Positions 33,303-43,794 are shown, numbered from the stretch's first letter. The stretch is 64,000 nucleotides of DNA from Fragum whitleyi (GCA_948146395.1 OX411543.1:26800026-26864025); one strand, 5' to 3'. Notes: a model not told the origin generated them from the letters alone. Program-made: numbers and translations.

Positions 33303-33863
33303 GTATACACAAAGAAAAAAAAAGTTTGCAACATCTAAATTATGTAGATATAAAAGTACTTTCTATAAAGCCAGATGTGAACCTCGTAAAGCATGTGTGG
33401 GTCATAATTATGGTGGTGCCTAATATGTGAACTAGTATTTCAAATTCAAAATCAAGCATTATTTTGACAGATGCTGCAAGAGTAATGGCGACATTGATAC
33501 GCACCGTCTGATCTAGGGTAAGAAGAGTGAGTGCCATGAATGTCAGTGCTTGTAAATATTTACGATATTGACTGTACAGTTATCGCGATGATTACCCTTC
33601 GATTAGAGATGATGACCAGTATGAAATCTCACCCAGCTTAGTCGATGCATTGTAAAAAAGCAAATTCTTGTTACAAAGCCCAAATTTGCATGAAAATGCT
33701 GACTTTGTTAATAATGTCTTTTTCCGTTTCATTAAAGATTTTACGGTTTCCTGACAATATTTTCTTGTGTCTTTAATGCGCAAAGTTACCAAAGTTTACC
33801 TATGCCTAGAACTACTCAAATGAAAATCGGACGTTGCAATACTTTTTTTCTTTGTGTATATAT
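33303..33863. mobile_element. TIR element, 560 bp, TACACAAAG ends
   Basis: The left end TACACAAAGAAAAAAAAAGT TTGCAAC and right end GTTGCAATACTTTTTTTCTT TGTGTA are inverted and flanked by TA. The interior holds two minus-strand frames of 65 and 66 codons without a recognisable domain. TA flanks and an A-rich terminus suggest Tc1/mariner-type, as an inference. Confidence 0.65.
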
Positions 33864-34111
33864 ATAGATGTAGATTGTCGCATGACTCTAACCGAATCTC
33901 TTATGTTCTAACTCATTAGAATTCTAATTGATAGATTTTAATTATTTAGTTCTTACAACATTCGTTTCAATAATTTACAATATTTGTTTGAGAATGACCA
34001 CTTTATCACAAATGTTGATAGATGTGATAGATTAGTTATCCAGTAGATTATGGCGAATTAAGAAATACTAACGATAGTTAATGGGATAAGTAATATATTA
34101 TTATACGTATT

Positions 34112-34335
34112 TGACGTCATATAAACAGGGCCCAACAATGACGTCATCTCGCTGTCATATAATTTAGCGTTCAAATATATGCACTTTACTTGAGTTTGAA
34201 CTAAAGCCTTTATATTTCGTGTCATTTTTGCATTAACTAAGACAGAATAATCGTTTATTCTTCGGGGAAGAAAGAACTACCTTTTTGCAAACAACAAATC
34301 ATTGAAAGATAAATCTATCTTACATTGAAACAAAT
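34112..34335. mobile_element. Foldback/TGACGTCA element, reversed partial
   Basis: Read on the minus strand it follows the order of 41906-42325: AGAATAATCGTTTATTCTTC near 34240, TTTTGCATTAACTAAGACAG, then TGACGTCA at 34139 and 34112. The foldback arm is only partly present (ATAAATCTATCTTACATTG). Confidence 0.62.
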
Positions 34336-34337
34336 AA

Positions 34338-34581
34338 TTGTGATCCGTCACTTGAAAATGGACCTTCTGGGTAGTGCGTAAAATGTCGACCCTAGTCAGA
34401 CTGCGCAGACTGACTAGAGTCGAAACATTTTGCACCGTGCTTAATTTCTGAATCTAGATTAATCAATCTACCCTCCAGTGAAAGAATTTTTGAAATGCGA
34501 CTGATGGTTGATCTATCTCTTTTTCAATAATTCATTTCACAGAATTCCGTGATGGTCCCTTTTCGCGTGACGGGTCACAAT
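34338..34581. mobile_element. GTGACC/GGGACC MITE, full copy, 244 bp
   Basis: TGTGATCCGTCACTTGAAAATGG at the left and TGGTCCCTTTTCGCGTGACG GGTCACA at the right. Hairpin CTAGTCAGACTGCGCAGACTGACTAG at about 34393-34418. Confidence 0.8.
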
Positions 34582-34882
34582 TCTTCTCTGTAAAACTGCA
34601 AAACTTACGTTATTACAAGCAATATCTCAAAACACACATACTAAATCGAGCATCTATTGCTGTCTTCATCAAATCTCGAAACATAATATCTGGTTTTATT
34701 ACAATTCCTTTGTTTATTGTATTCATTCGTGCATTTGGTGCAAATTAATTTCCTAACGATCAAGAAACAATAACCCATTATTCAAGCACTTATACTTAAA
34801 TTTCGTTTATCTTGCACCTTCTTAGACAATTCACTATGAAGGCAAAAACCCATTACTAGTAATACGGTTTCTTGCTGTGGTA

Positions 34883-35318
34883 TACAGTTCATGTCATTGA
34901 CATTCATCTCAATCAAAACCATTCTCAAACGCTCAATTAGCGCTCCATTCATTCATTCCAAACACCCACTCTAAACATTCAAAAACGCTCAAAATTACTA
35001 AAAGATAAAAGATCAACAACTACCTTCAAAATGAACAATAAGCAAGAGCAAAATCGGGATTTCACTTACATAATAACATAATAATCATCGTCTGATTGGT
35101 TTTTAAAGAAAAAGAAAACTATTTATTGATCTTTTATGCATATTTTATTAAAGGCAGGTAATTCATATCACTTATTTGGTTCATGCTGAACAAAATTAGC
35201 GATATTAGATTACCTCCCTTAAATTTCACTCAAAACTCGTTCCTGTCACCCATTCAAGATCATCCGAAATCATTCCAAAATCGTTCACCTTGTCAATCTC
35301 ACGATGTTATTAACTATA
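34883..35318. mobile_element. CAGTTAA-end MITE, full copy, 436 bp
   Basis: TACAGTTCATGTCATTGACATTC at the left, CACGATGTTATTAACTATA at the right. The decayed internal palindrome starts GGCAGGTAATTCATATCACT and ends AGATTACCTCCC. Confidence 0.75.
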
Positions 35319-35524
35319 TGACGATTCATTCCCTGTTGGAAAAGGTGATTGACATCATTTTTACTGCCAAAAGTAAATATCATATACCCAGGCAAAAAAA
35401 ACGCATTACGCATTACGCATTTTAAGAGTTTAACACCAAATATCTATCTTTTGCCTATTTAAGGTCTTGTAATACACCGAATTCTTGTAAACTATCTATA
35501 TTTCCCTCAATGAGCCCAAATTTA

Positions 35525-35797
35525 AAAGCAAACATGTAGTGATGTCATAGGTACGTCACACTACAGTTCTTGGCTTTCGCTCCTGCATGCAAGGCGTTCA
35601 GGATAACAAAACGATTAAAATTGTTAGCAAATTATACCCGGCTTGGCACGCAAGTGTACTTGCAAAGCGGGGTTTAGTTTGAAAACAATTTGCAACGTTT
35701 TGTCATCTTGAACGCCTGACATGCAGGAGCGAAAGCCAAGAACTGTAGTGTGACGTACCTATGACATCAGTACATGTTTGCTTGTGTTTGATTGTGT
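35525..35797. mobile_element. 270 bp foldback with 70-75 bp arms
   Basis: The left arm (about 35527-35604: AAACATGTAGTGATGTCATA, GGTACGTCACACTACAGTTC, TTGGCTTTCGCTCCTGCATG) is almost exactly complementary to about 35720-35785. The centre holds a second stem, GCTTGGCACGCAAGTGTACTTGCAAAGC, related to the 23.7 kb palindrome. The near identity of the arms suggests a recent origin or gene conversion. Confidence 0.78.
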
Positions 35798-36270
35798 TAA
35801 ACTATAATGATCATTATATGCCCTCATGTGAAAAATGTTCTAAAATGCGACCACCTGTTGACTACCCCTGAAACAAAAGATGACCTTTTTTGAATGACTG
35901 CTCACAAATACATTGTAACTGTAAATGGTTAGAGAGATACACGTCTTCCTTAATTGATGCTTATTTCTGAAATAATTATCTTGGGTCATGTTTGTTATGT
36001 GGTATTCGTTGTATAAGAGGCGTGTTAACGTGTTTAATAGAAGTTTTGTCTAGCACCAGGCGTTTCTATGTCAATTTACTATGATGGAGTGTTCGATGAT
36101 ACTAGTCGAGTCATAAAATGAGACATTTGTCTGGCTAATGGAAACATGATCTTTATAAATATCAAATAAACAAGGCCACCATACTACCAGGAAAACATCG
36201 TTCAATATTATGAAACATTGAATCATAATACAGATTTGTTTAATCATGTTTATCAAATATATCAAAATAC

Positions 36271-36360
36271 AGTCGTGACGCGCTAATCCGGACACTTTGG
36301 TTTCCTACGAGTGTGTCCGGAGTAACCATTTTTCCGGATAAACAATTTTTTATTGCAATC
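36271..36360. mobile_element. Possible DNA-transposon end (CAGTCGTGACGCGC)
   Basis: TACAGTCGTGACGCGCTAAT followed by CCGGACACTTTGG and a second GTGTCCGGAGTAAC in opposite orientation. CAGT next to TA is compatible with pogo/Tigger or Tc1-type ends. No mate was found in the window. Confidence 0.35.
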
Positions 36361-36668
36361 CAAACCAAGTTTCGTATGCCATTTTGACACTATGTTGTTG
36401 TTGTTTCAGGTTTGTGGTGCGTCGTTAGAAGTACTAATACGTGTGATTTGGTGAAGGCCGAGAATGCAGAAAGAAGAACATTACGTTTTTTGCAATGTAC
36501 TGTACATATTTATGAAATGGAAAAAAATGTATTTATAATAATAAAAACGTGATAAATAAACATTTCATAACATGCATTACATTTCTCTTGTGTTTTTTTT
36601 TGGCTTGTTATGATATTTTGAGAGAAATTGACTTTCAAAAAATCATTTTGCAGAACAAGCCATTTAAA

Positions 36669-36684
36669 GGCCCTTAGAAGGGCC
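36669..36684 (-). promoter_or_regulatory. Histone-type 3' stem-loop, distal copy
   Basis: On the minus strand GGCCCTTCTAAGGGCC: a 6 bp stem and a TCTA loop that fits the U-Y-U-H loop of metazoan replication-dependent histone mRNA 3' ends. The flank TTTAAATGG is less typical than for the copy at 36768. No histone gene was recognised upstream on that strand. Confidence 0.4.
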
Positions 36685-36767
36685 ATTTTGTTAAAATGCT
36701 TTCGAGCATTATTCTTGTTCTTGACAATTTTCGAAAAAAAAATTCGTTGTCAGAAAACAAGATTTGT

Positions 36768-36783
36768 GGCCCTGAGAAGGGCC
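36768..36783 (-). promoter_or_regulatory. Histone-type 3' stem-loop, proximal copy
   Basis: The minus strand reads AAAACGGCCCTTCTCAGGGC CACAAA: stem GGCCCT/AGGGCC, loop TCTC, A-rich 5' flank and ACAAA 3' flank, all in line with the SLBP-bound consensus. Translation of about 200 bp upstream on the minus strand gives no histone C-terminus, so this is an orphan signal or a chance hairpin. No obvious purine-rich downstream element follows. Confidence 0.5.
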
Positions 36784-36784
36784 G

Positions 36785-37010
36785 TTTTATTATTACAGAC
36801 AGTTGTTCAACGATTTATTGACCGGTTGGATGTAGAAGGGACTGATTTGTTCCAGAAGACACAAAAACTGAAAAATAAGTGGATTTTATCAAAAGAGAGT
36901 TTTTCAAATACGGCAAAATAAAACCAATTAGACAAGGACCGAAATTTATATATACATATTGGTGGGTATCCGGGAATGGGACGAACTTATCTATATTATG
37001 TTACTTCCCC
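36785..37010. other. No gene recognised
   Basis: A 97-codon plus-strand frame (36628-36921) spans the stem-loops but has no recognised domain. Confidence 0.4.
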
Positions 37011-37175
37011 TTAAGGTAGTGGACCCGTTATAGTTCCACAACATTTCGGACCACATATTCTTTCACAATGTTAACCGAGGTTTCCAAATGAAGATCATTT
37101 GGAAACCTCGGTTAACACTGTTAAAGTTCAATACTTATGAGATGATGCAAAACTATAACGGGTCCACTACCTTAA
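37011..37175. mobile_element. TTAA-flanked palindromic MITE, 165 bp
   Basis: TTAA-GGTAGTGGACCCGTTATAGTT at the left and AACTATAACGGGTCCACTACC-TTAA at the right. The inner perfect stem GTTAACCGAGGTTTCCAAATGA and complement lies at about 37069-37117. TTAA at both ends suggests a TTAA-specific mobilising transposase. Confidence 0.75.
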
Positions 37176-37207
37176 CTTTGCCAACAAACCGTTCCTCCCT
37201 CTCATTC

Positions 37208-37560
37208 AATTTAATTCAAGAGATGTAGAGATTATTTGTTGATTTCAATGAGGAATGAAACTAAAAATCTAATCACATTGTATGGATACGCAAAGCGGAT
37301 TCATACATTAGTGAGATTATGTTTTTAGTTTCATATCTCAATGAAATCAACAAATCAAGTCTTCATATCTTATGATTTAATACTTTGAAGCAATAATGTA
37401 AAGATTTGTCAACAATGAAGCAGTTTTCTTATGGGACTACTTTTTGCGGAAGCTTACAAAATAGCTGCGTTATCAAAATTAATTTCACTGAGAAATAAAA
37501 ACCATTTTCAGCCAATCAGAATACGCGAAATCTGATGGAATCAACTTAAAATGAATTATT
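37208..37560. mobile_element. TTTAGTTTCAT foldback plus GAAGCAG tail, copy 2
   Basis: Arms TTTGTTGATTTCAATGAGGAATGAAACTAAAAATC and its mate TTTTTAGTTTCATATCTCAATGAAATCAACAAA. Central GTATGGATACGCAAAGCGGATTCATAC hairpin. Then TAAAGATTTGTCAACAATGA, AGCAGTTTTCTTATGGGACT and TTTTCAGCCAATCAGAATAC, as at 26.5 kb. Confidence 0.72.
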
Positions 37561-37654
37561 CCGCATTATTCAAAAGTCATTTACATTGTCTTTTTTTATG
37601 ATTTACCACCAGAAGCCGAATAACCTTAAGGTGGTCGAAAAAATACTGCAAGAA

Positions 37655-37800
37655 CAATAACAAGCTAATTGTCTTTCGGATGAGACGTTAAACCGAGGTC
37701 CAGTGAGACCATGGCGGATCTCAGCAGTAGTTTCATCATGTATCCTTGCACCGTCCCCCATAACAACTAACCGTCCTCTGGGGTTTCGCTCAAAGAGTTA
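37655..37800 (+). mobile_element. SINE/LINE-tail-like fragment
   Basis: CTTTCGGATGAGACGTTAAA CCGAGGTCC resembles a conserved block I recall from many animal SINEs. No tRNA head or tail is seen, so the family is not assigned. Confidence 0.35.
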
Positions 37801-38189
37801 ATGCAGTCACTTTTAAGATAAAGAATAGCGTTTTTAAAAAAGGAGCCTGCATTTAGAACAACGAGAAATCAATGAAATAACAAGATTGATCGAAAAGAAA
37901 ACGCTTTAATGTCAGAAGTGACAAGAACCAAGAGGTCAGACATGAAAGATGTAATTGGAAATTTCCTCGATCAGCCATTGTTGCGTTAGAAAGAAAGAAA
38001 TTAATCGCAATGTCTTTTCAAGATTAAAAGACGCACATGAAATGAATAGAAAATCCATTGTTAGATGTCTAGCTATACAATACAATGGGTGTATTAGGTC
38101 TTTTATTCAGAAAGTTGGATATTTACCAAACCTATCGCTCCTTTATTTTTCCTTTCCAGCAAGTATACAACACTTTATTTGAATTAAAA
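37801..38189. other. No gene recognised
   Basis: A 75-codon plus-strand frame at 37955-38182 lacks recognisable motifs. Confidence 0.4.
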
Positions 38190-38350
38190 TATGAAGGGAG
38201 TAATTGTTGATTAAGGCATGAAACTAGAACCTAAACTCAATGAATGAATATGCGAAGCGGATTTATACACGAGTTTGATTAGGTCTTTGGTTTCATACTC
38301 CAATAAAATCAACTATTTTTCCATGTCTTTTAACTTGATACCACGAATAA
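38190..38350. mobile_element. TTTAGTTTCAT foldback, copy 3
   Basis: ATTGTTGATTAAGGCATGAAACTAGAACC and mate AGGTCTTTGGTTTCATACTCCAATAAAATCAAC around the hairpin ATATGCGAAGCGGATTTATAC. Confidence 0.65.
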
Positions 38351-38869
38351 ATCAAAGTGCTGTCAGCACTGTAAATCGTACATCATTGAGAGGCTGGGAT
38401 AGTGCAATAGTTCGCCAATCAAAAGGGCTCAAATTTGGACAATAAAAGTTGGTAAAATCTTTAAATTTGTGAGTTTTTTGTCTTAACACTCCATCTTTTC
38501 GAGGACATCGCCAGCTCATCCAACCTCGTGGATCCGATTTCGAAAGTTTGCTGATTCGATAGCCCTCTGCTCGTCTAAATTATTTCTTAGCAGATTTTTA
38601 CGTTGTTATAATGAGCACGCGCCAAGCTAAAAGCTTGTCTGTTAATATTATTCCTCTCTCTATAGAGTTTAAAAGCCTGTTTAGCAACAAACATTTTTCA
38701 TTAAACTATTTACAATTTTGATTACCAACATGTTTGTATTTCAAGCATTGGGTTTTCCCAAATACTGTAAATGCATTTTCCCTCGAGAAACACGTGAAAT
38801 CGCCAACTATGCTATTTATATCTTTCGTTTCTGACCAATCGATTAAATCTAGCAGCACTCTATGATTGG

Positions 38870-40030
38870 TATACAGACGGTTCGTACCATAACCATTTCG
38901 TACCATAAAATCAATTACCATTTCGTACCATACGATGACCATTTCGTACCATAGGCGAAGACGTTTCGTACCATATGTTAACCATTTCGTACCAAAATGG
39001 AAATAGATACTTTACGATTTTCAAATTGTTAATATCTTAAATAACTTAATTTTTCAATGTAAAATCACACGAAAATATTGTATATCCTTGTACTGCGAGC
39101 CTATAAAGTTTATAGCCTTTAACAAATTAAAGGAGTATAGGCTAAATAATGAATAGGCTGATTGGCTGGTATGTTGTTTGATTCTTGTTTGCTACAAGAT
39201 TGGTAATAACAAGTTGACAATTAATTGTTTGTTGTTGCCTTTAAAAAATAAATAATTGACAACTGATTATCAATAAGCCTTGTTTGTTAATTGATTAAAT
39301 AACAACATGCTTTTGAGTGTATATTGGTGATTAGTTTTTTGAGACTACAAGAGAATGATGGATTTTTTATTATAATTAATTCAAGAAATGAATATGAACT
39401 TGTTTAATTAGTACTATCTATATATTAAGAATATATATTTTCAAAGAAATTTAGGCAATTTAACAAAATATAACTAGTATGATTTATTTCCAGTTACAAC
39501 GTTTTGTCCAGTTGATTCTTGGTTCGTAAATTACGATTTTTCATGTATAGATGCTAACAATTTTACGAAATTCAGACGCCTTTTTAAAATTATCAACAAA
39601 TCTTCAACAATGAAAAGAATTAATAATAAAAAATATCATCACCCATCCACTTTTTTTGTGAATATTCGTTTTGTATATTCTATTAAAGTAATATGTATCA
39701 TGTATATTTTTACAAAATGATAAGGTATCAACGGAATATAATTACATAAATATTGACTTCTTTTCAGTCATCTTAAAACCACACATATGTTACGAAATCT
39801 GTATCAAAATGAAAAGAAATTGATTATCCTGCGGTACGAAATGGTAATTTTATGGTATAAAACGACTTTTCCTAAGATACGAAACATCTTCACATATGGT
39901 ACGAAACATCTTCACCTATGGTACGAAACGTCTTCGCCTATGGTACGAAACGTCTTTCCCTATGGTACGAAACGTCTTCGCCTATGGTACGAAACGTCTG
40001 GTACGAAATGGTTATGGTACGAAACGTCCA
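38870..40030. mobile_element. Foldback element with TTTCGTACCATA phrase arrays
   Basis: The left array at about 38880-38997 has seven TTCGTACCATA-type units (spacers AACCA, AAATCAATTACCA, CGATGACCA, GGCGAAGACG). The right array at about 39829-40028 has about ten inverted units (TATGGTACGAAACGTCTTCGCC). Outer ends are inverted: GACGGTTCGTACCATAACCA against its mate at 40009-40028. The interior of about 830 bp is AT-rich with no recognised domain; the 91-codon frame at 39787-40062 merely translates the array. Confidence 0.78.
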
Positions 40031-40814
40031 TAATTCCTATGATTATTCATGAGTTGTTCTAAAAATAGATCGCTCTTACTGCTATCCTATATCAGTTTAT
40101 CGTATGTTTTTGTCGGTTTATTTGTTGTTGAATAATTTTTCTTCATACTCAAATTTGAATTTAATGAAAATAGGATTGGAGCGTGATCAGAGTGCTCATT
40201 GAAATCAAATATTTCAAAATTACAAAATTATTTCTATTTGTTAACACATGCGAAAAAAAAGTAAACTTCCCACGCTCCCTGTTTGAGTGCAGACGACTAT
40301 TGACTAATGACAAACAAGTTAATTGACACATTTCGAGCAGACGATCTTCCACGTGGTCTGTATTTACGCGTGGGTTTTGACCGAGTGATAATCATAACAG
40401 AATTTGATTGGTTGTCAGCCCTACAACTGGTAAATGACCGTTCGAGAAAGTTCAGAGCAGTAATATTGTAAGTGCTACAAATTAATTATACAGTTAACCT
40501 ATTGTACGTTTCAACTCCTTTACTCAACCGAAAATCTTGTTATAAACACTGAAAATACTAACTGGTAATTACTAAAAGCGAAAATTACATCAAGTTTTGT
40601 ATTAGCCTCTTCTCTATTTGTCGAAAAGTAAATAGGGTATAAACAAAGATTGTAGATTGTGACTGAAAAGGCCGTTTCTTCGGTGTTTGAAAACACATAA
40701 TTTGGTTTGAACACATTGCTCAGAAGATAATGGTAAAAATGTAGTGGGTCAAACAGACTGGATTTCTGGAAAACGGTAGATATAAATCTACTGCTTCGCA
40801 GTTCGATTTAAAAA
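40031..40814. other. No gene recognised
   Basis: Frames of 63-64 codons on the minus strand lack recognisable domains. Confidence 0.45.
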
Positions 40815-40985
40815 TTAAAGATTTGTCAGTAAAGAAACAGATGTCTTACGGGACTACTTTTGGCGGAAGCTCACAAAACAGCTTCATACTCTAAGTTTTT
40901 TCTCTTGGAAATAAAACCTTATTTTCAGCCAATCAGAATGCACAAAATTAATATTGATGGACACATTTAAAATTAAATCATAAAC
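40815..40985. mobile_element. GAAGCAG-tail half of the TTTAGTTTCAT element
   Basis: TTAAAGATTTGTCAGTAAAG, GTCTTACGGGACTACTTTTG, GCGGAAGCTCACAAAACAGC and TTTTCAGCCAATCAGAATGC match 37395-37545. The foldback half is missing. Confidence 0.65.
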
Positions 40986-41424
40986 TGATAACAACTTGTT
41001 TTCTTTTTCAAAACCGCTATATAAAATAAGTAGTGAATTGTTCCATTTTTGCAGCCTCGTGAATATTTCATTGCAATACGGAAAAATGCATAATTGAAAA
41101 ATGGCTAAAATAATTTTTTGGAAGTAAACAAAAGGTTTAATGTTTGAGTTAATATTTTGGCTCTTCTCACTTTTTTATGGTTAAAAATATCGCCAAAAAA
41201 GCTTGGACGAGGGCCTTAAGATCGCCAATTCCAAATTTCTGTAGTGATAGTCTTTTTATCAAAACTCGCTTCAAATCGTTACGGTTATCCAAATACAATT
41301 AGAGTGTTGAGCTTTCCTTTAAAATCTAATTATTGTTTGGCGCCAATTAATTAAGTGCATAGTTGTGATTCTCCGGTGCCAGAACAGATAATAATATATT
41401 TGAAATTTTACTGAGATCCCCGAG

Positions 41425-41772
41425 TTTGTTGGAATGGGGTTAAACACGACTTTCAAAAAATTTCAGTTATATCGCGGCGGCTGGAGAACTTAACAAAGGA
41501 TTCCTGGTATTTCTCACACTAATACTACCATCACATCCTTTCCTAGCCTCAAACATTAGTCTATGATTATAAACCGATTGCCGGGAGACAGAGTTGGAAA
41601 GGATGACTGTCGCTGTCAGGAATTGAACCCGGGACCCTTTGAATGAAAGTCCGACGCGCAACCACTGCGCTATGACGGCGGCTGAAATGACATGTTCTGA
41701 CGCCGCGGATCGAACGCTAGGCCTTTTGAATGTGGCCCGATGCGCTTCCAAGTGTGATATAGCGTCGGCTTC
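41425..41772 (-). mobile_element. tRNA-derived SINE, copy 3, with two tRNA-like heads
   Basis: Same body as copies 1 and 2 (CTTTCCTAGCCTC, TATGATTATAAACC). The first head ends near 41683 (B box GGGTTCAATTCC, A box GCGCAGTGGTTGCGCG on the minus strand). A second tRNA-like unit follows at about 41698-41772 (B-box-like GTTCGATCCGCGG, and AGCGCATCGGGCC). Confidence 0.75.
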
Positions 41773-41905
41773 AATATTTGTCGAGACTTTAAATATGAAC
41801 TAACCGATGGAAAACATCAGCAACCTTTCCAAACCTATAGTCGAATATCGGAAAGAGGTAAATGGATCTCAGATTAAAATATGTTATAATGCTGCAACAA
41901 CTACA

Positions 41906-42325
41906 TAGAGGATAATCGTTTGTTTCAGTGTCAGATCGATTTATATTTCATTGAGTGAACAACAAGAGCCATATTTTCACGTGTGGCGGAGCCACGAGTG
42001 AAAATATAGCGTCTGTTGTTCACGAATGAAATATAAATCGATCTTACACGAAAAATAAACGATTATTCTATTTCTTTAATGCAAAAATGAGACAAAATGT
42101 GAAATTTCAATGACATATTTTCATAAAGCGCGTTATTTTGCGTGTGATTGCTATGCAACGTTCATTGTGACGTCACTTATTTCGCCCCGCATATATGACG
42201 TCAGATAGGATGAAATGCAGAAAAGCAGGGTTTAAGTTTGTGATAATTTCACTGCTTTTGCGGTGAGATTATCAAGTGATAATCTACCGTTATTTCTCGA
42301 TAAACCATCGAAAAGCATTAAAGAA
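41906..42325. mobile_element. Foldback/TGACGTCA element, copy 2
   Basis: Foldback 41906-42068 with loop CACGTGTGGCGGAGCCACGAGTG, otherwise as 32682-33090: TTTAATGCAAAAATGAGACA, TGACGTCA at 42168 and 42196, and GCGGTGAGATTATCAAGTGATAATC. Ends AAAAGCATTAAAGAA. Confidence 0.78.
42168..42203. promoter_or_regulatory. Paired CRE-like TGACGTCA sites
   Basis: Octamers at 42168-42175 and 42196-42203. Sequence and 28 bp spacing are conserved against 32930/32958. Confidence 0.4.
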
Positions 42326-42333
42326 TATACTAT

Positions 42334-42410
42334 ATATACTCATGGATACTCCCAACGAGTACCCACAACAAAGGGTTTCATTGAGAATGAACGATTTTAG
42401 ATTGAGAATA
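42334..42410. mobile_element. GTACTCATTTGAATCG foldback, fragment
   Basis: TACTCATGGATACTCCCAACGAGTACCCACAAC then AAAGGGTTTCATTGAGAATG, matching the right arm at 45.25-45.31 kb. Confidence 0.55.
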
Positions 42411-42796
42411 GACATCTGTTAATGTTTTGTTCAATGCTGAACACAAAAGAGAATAGTATTTTCAATGTCTGTTATATCTGTTTTCTTATTCATAGCTTCA
42501 GACACAAATAGACATGTTTGTTTTTTGTTGTTGTCTTTATCAATAAAACATGTCGAAGTGTTGACTAATGAGCTTGAGAGAGATTTACGAGCCAAGATAT
42601 GTAGAGGAAGTCAAAAACCCTGTTAAATCATTTAGACATTCTTCAACAAGATAACTTGAATATGAATTCCTCGTTAGCTAACACAGGTATAGTTTTGTTT
42701 CAACTAAAGTTTTATATTTTGTTTGTTCTAACTGAATTGTGATCCTATCAGGTGAGAGAGGGGCATCTGGAAGCTCCGTGTTTGTTTGTAAATTTA
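42411..42796. other. No gene recognised
   Basis: AT-rich DNA without identified signals. Confidence 0.45.
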
Positions 42797-43100
42797 TTTA
42801 TCTTATAACTATACAAATATCTGTGTGATAGCATCCTGTATGATATTTTTTATGATATCACATAGTTATTTTTATAACAATGACATAATGCGGTTATTTT
42901 TAGAAACTTGCGTTTCAGTAAGATACATCGGCGAAATCAAGACAAATAGAGGTTATAATTTAAATATAATAGACACTTAATGTATTGTATGAAAAAATAT
43001 CTAACTCGGTTGTGAGAATTGATAATTGTCTCGGCAGATCAATTCTCCCAACCTCATTAGATATTTTTCTCATACAAAAAACTAAGTACATGTATGTGTT
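42797..43100. mobile_element. TCTAACTCGG-hairpin MITE, copy 3
   Basis: TTATCTTATAACTATACAAATATC through TAATGCGGTTATTTTTAGAA and the hairpin AAATATCTAACTCGGTTG ... CCTCATTAGATATTTTT, with one stem segment shortened (GTCTCGGCAGATCAATTC). Confidence 0.75.
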
Positions 43101-43172
43101 TTATATATTATTTATTTAATTCTAGTCATTTTTTTGTTATTTATTTTTTTGTTGTCATTGTTTCGTTTGTTT

Positions 43173-43223
43173 AGAATGGTTTTGATCGGATTGAATGTCA
43201 ATTTCACGATATTACTAACTGTA
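43173..43223. mobile_element. CAGTTAA-end MITE, terminal fragment
   Basis: AGAATGGTTTTGATCGGATTGAATGTCAATTTCACGATATTACTAACTGTA is split off about 70 bp after a TCTAACTCGG-hairpin MITE; only the right terminus is present. Confidence 0.65.
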
Positions 43224-43794
43224 AAAACAGAAGAAAACCCTTTCAAAGAAGCGAGTTTTTCGCAAACAGGTAATAATTAAGCTGTTGCTAATAAGTCAAG
43301 ATGTATTAACAGGGCTATAGGTATTGAATTTTAACCCAATTTCTTCGATATTTCAGAATTAAGAATTTTGGATACTTTTAGATATCATTTCATGTATCAA
43401 TAAATGAAGAACCAAGAGCTATTCAAGAGAGTATCTGCGTATCTTCTAATCTAAATTCCTGTAAGTAAACCAGCTTGTTTATGGGAAAAGTGCGTGATCG
43501 TGAATCAGAAAACGATGTGTTAAAATGAATTTGAATTTTCAAGACATCTTATTCCTAAATGTAAAATTTACAATTTTATTTGCATGTGAATATCATCAAT
43601 AGATAACTATGTTTTTTTTCTATTTTGCAGATGTGCAACAAAGTATGAATTTGAAAAATGCCCTTTTCTCATGTCATGTTGAAACGGGGCTATTTCTCAT
43701 TCATTGCTTTTGATAACTGTAACAGCGTAGGCAGCTACACATGGCAATCGCGTGAAGATTTGGTGACTGTCTAATGAGACTAGGAGCCCCAGTC

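Noticed and set aside
36628..36921. 97-codon plus-strand frame
   Set aside because: No recognisable domain; it runs across two stem-loops that read as histone-type signals on the other strand.
39787..40062. 91-codon frame with repeating YGTK
   Set aside because: Direct translation of the TATGGTACGAAACG phrase array.
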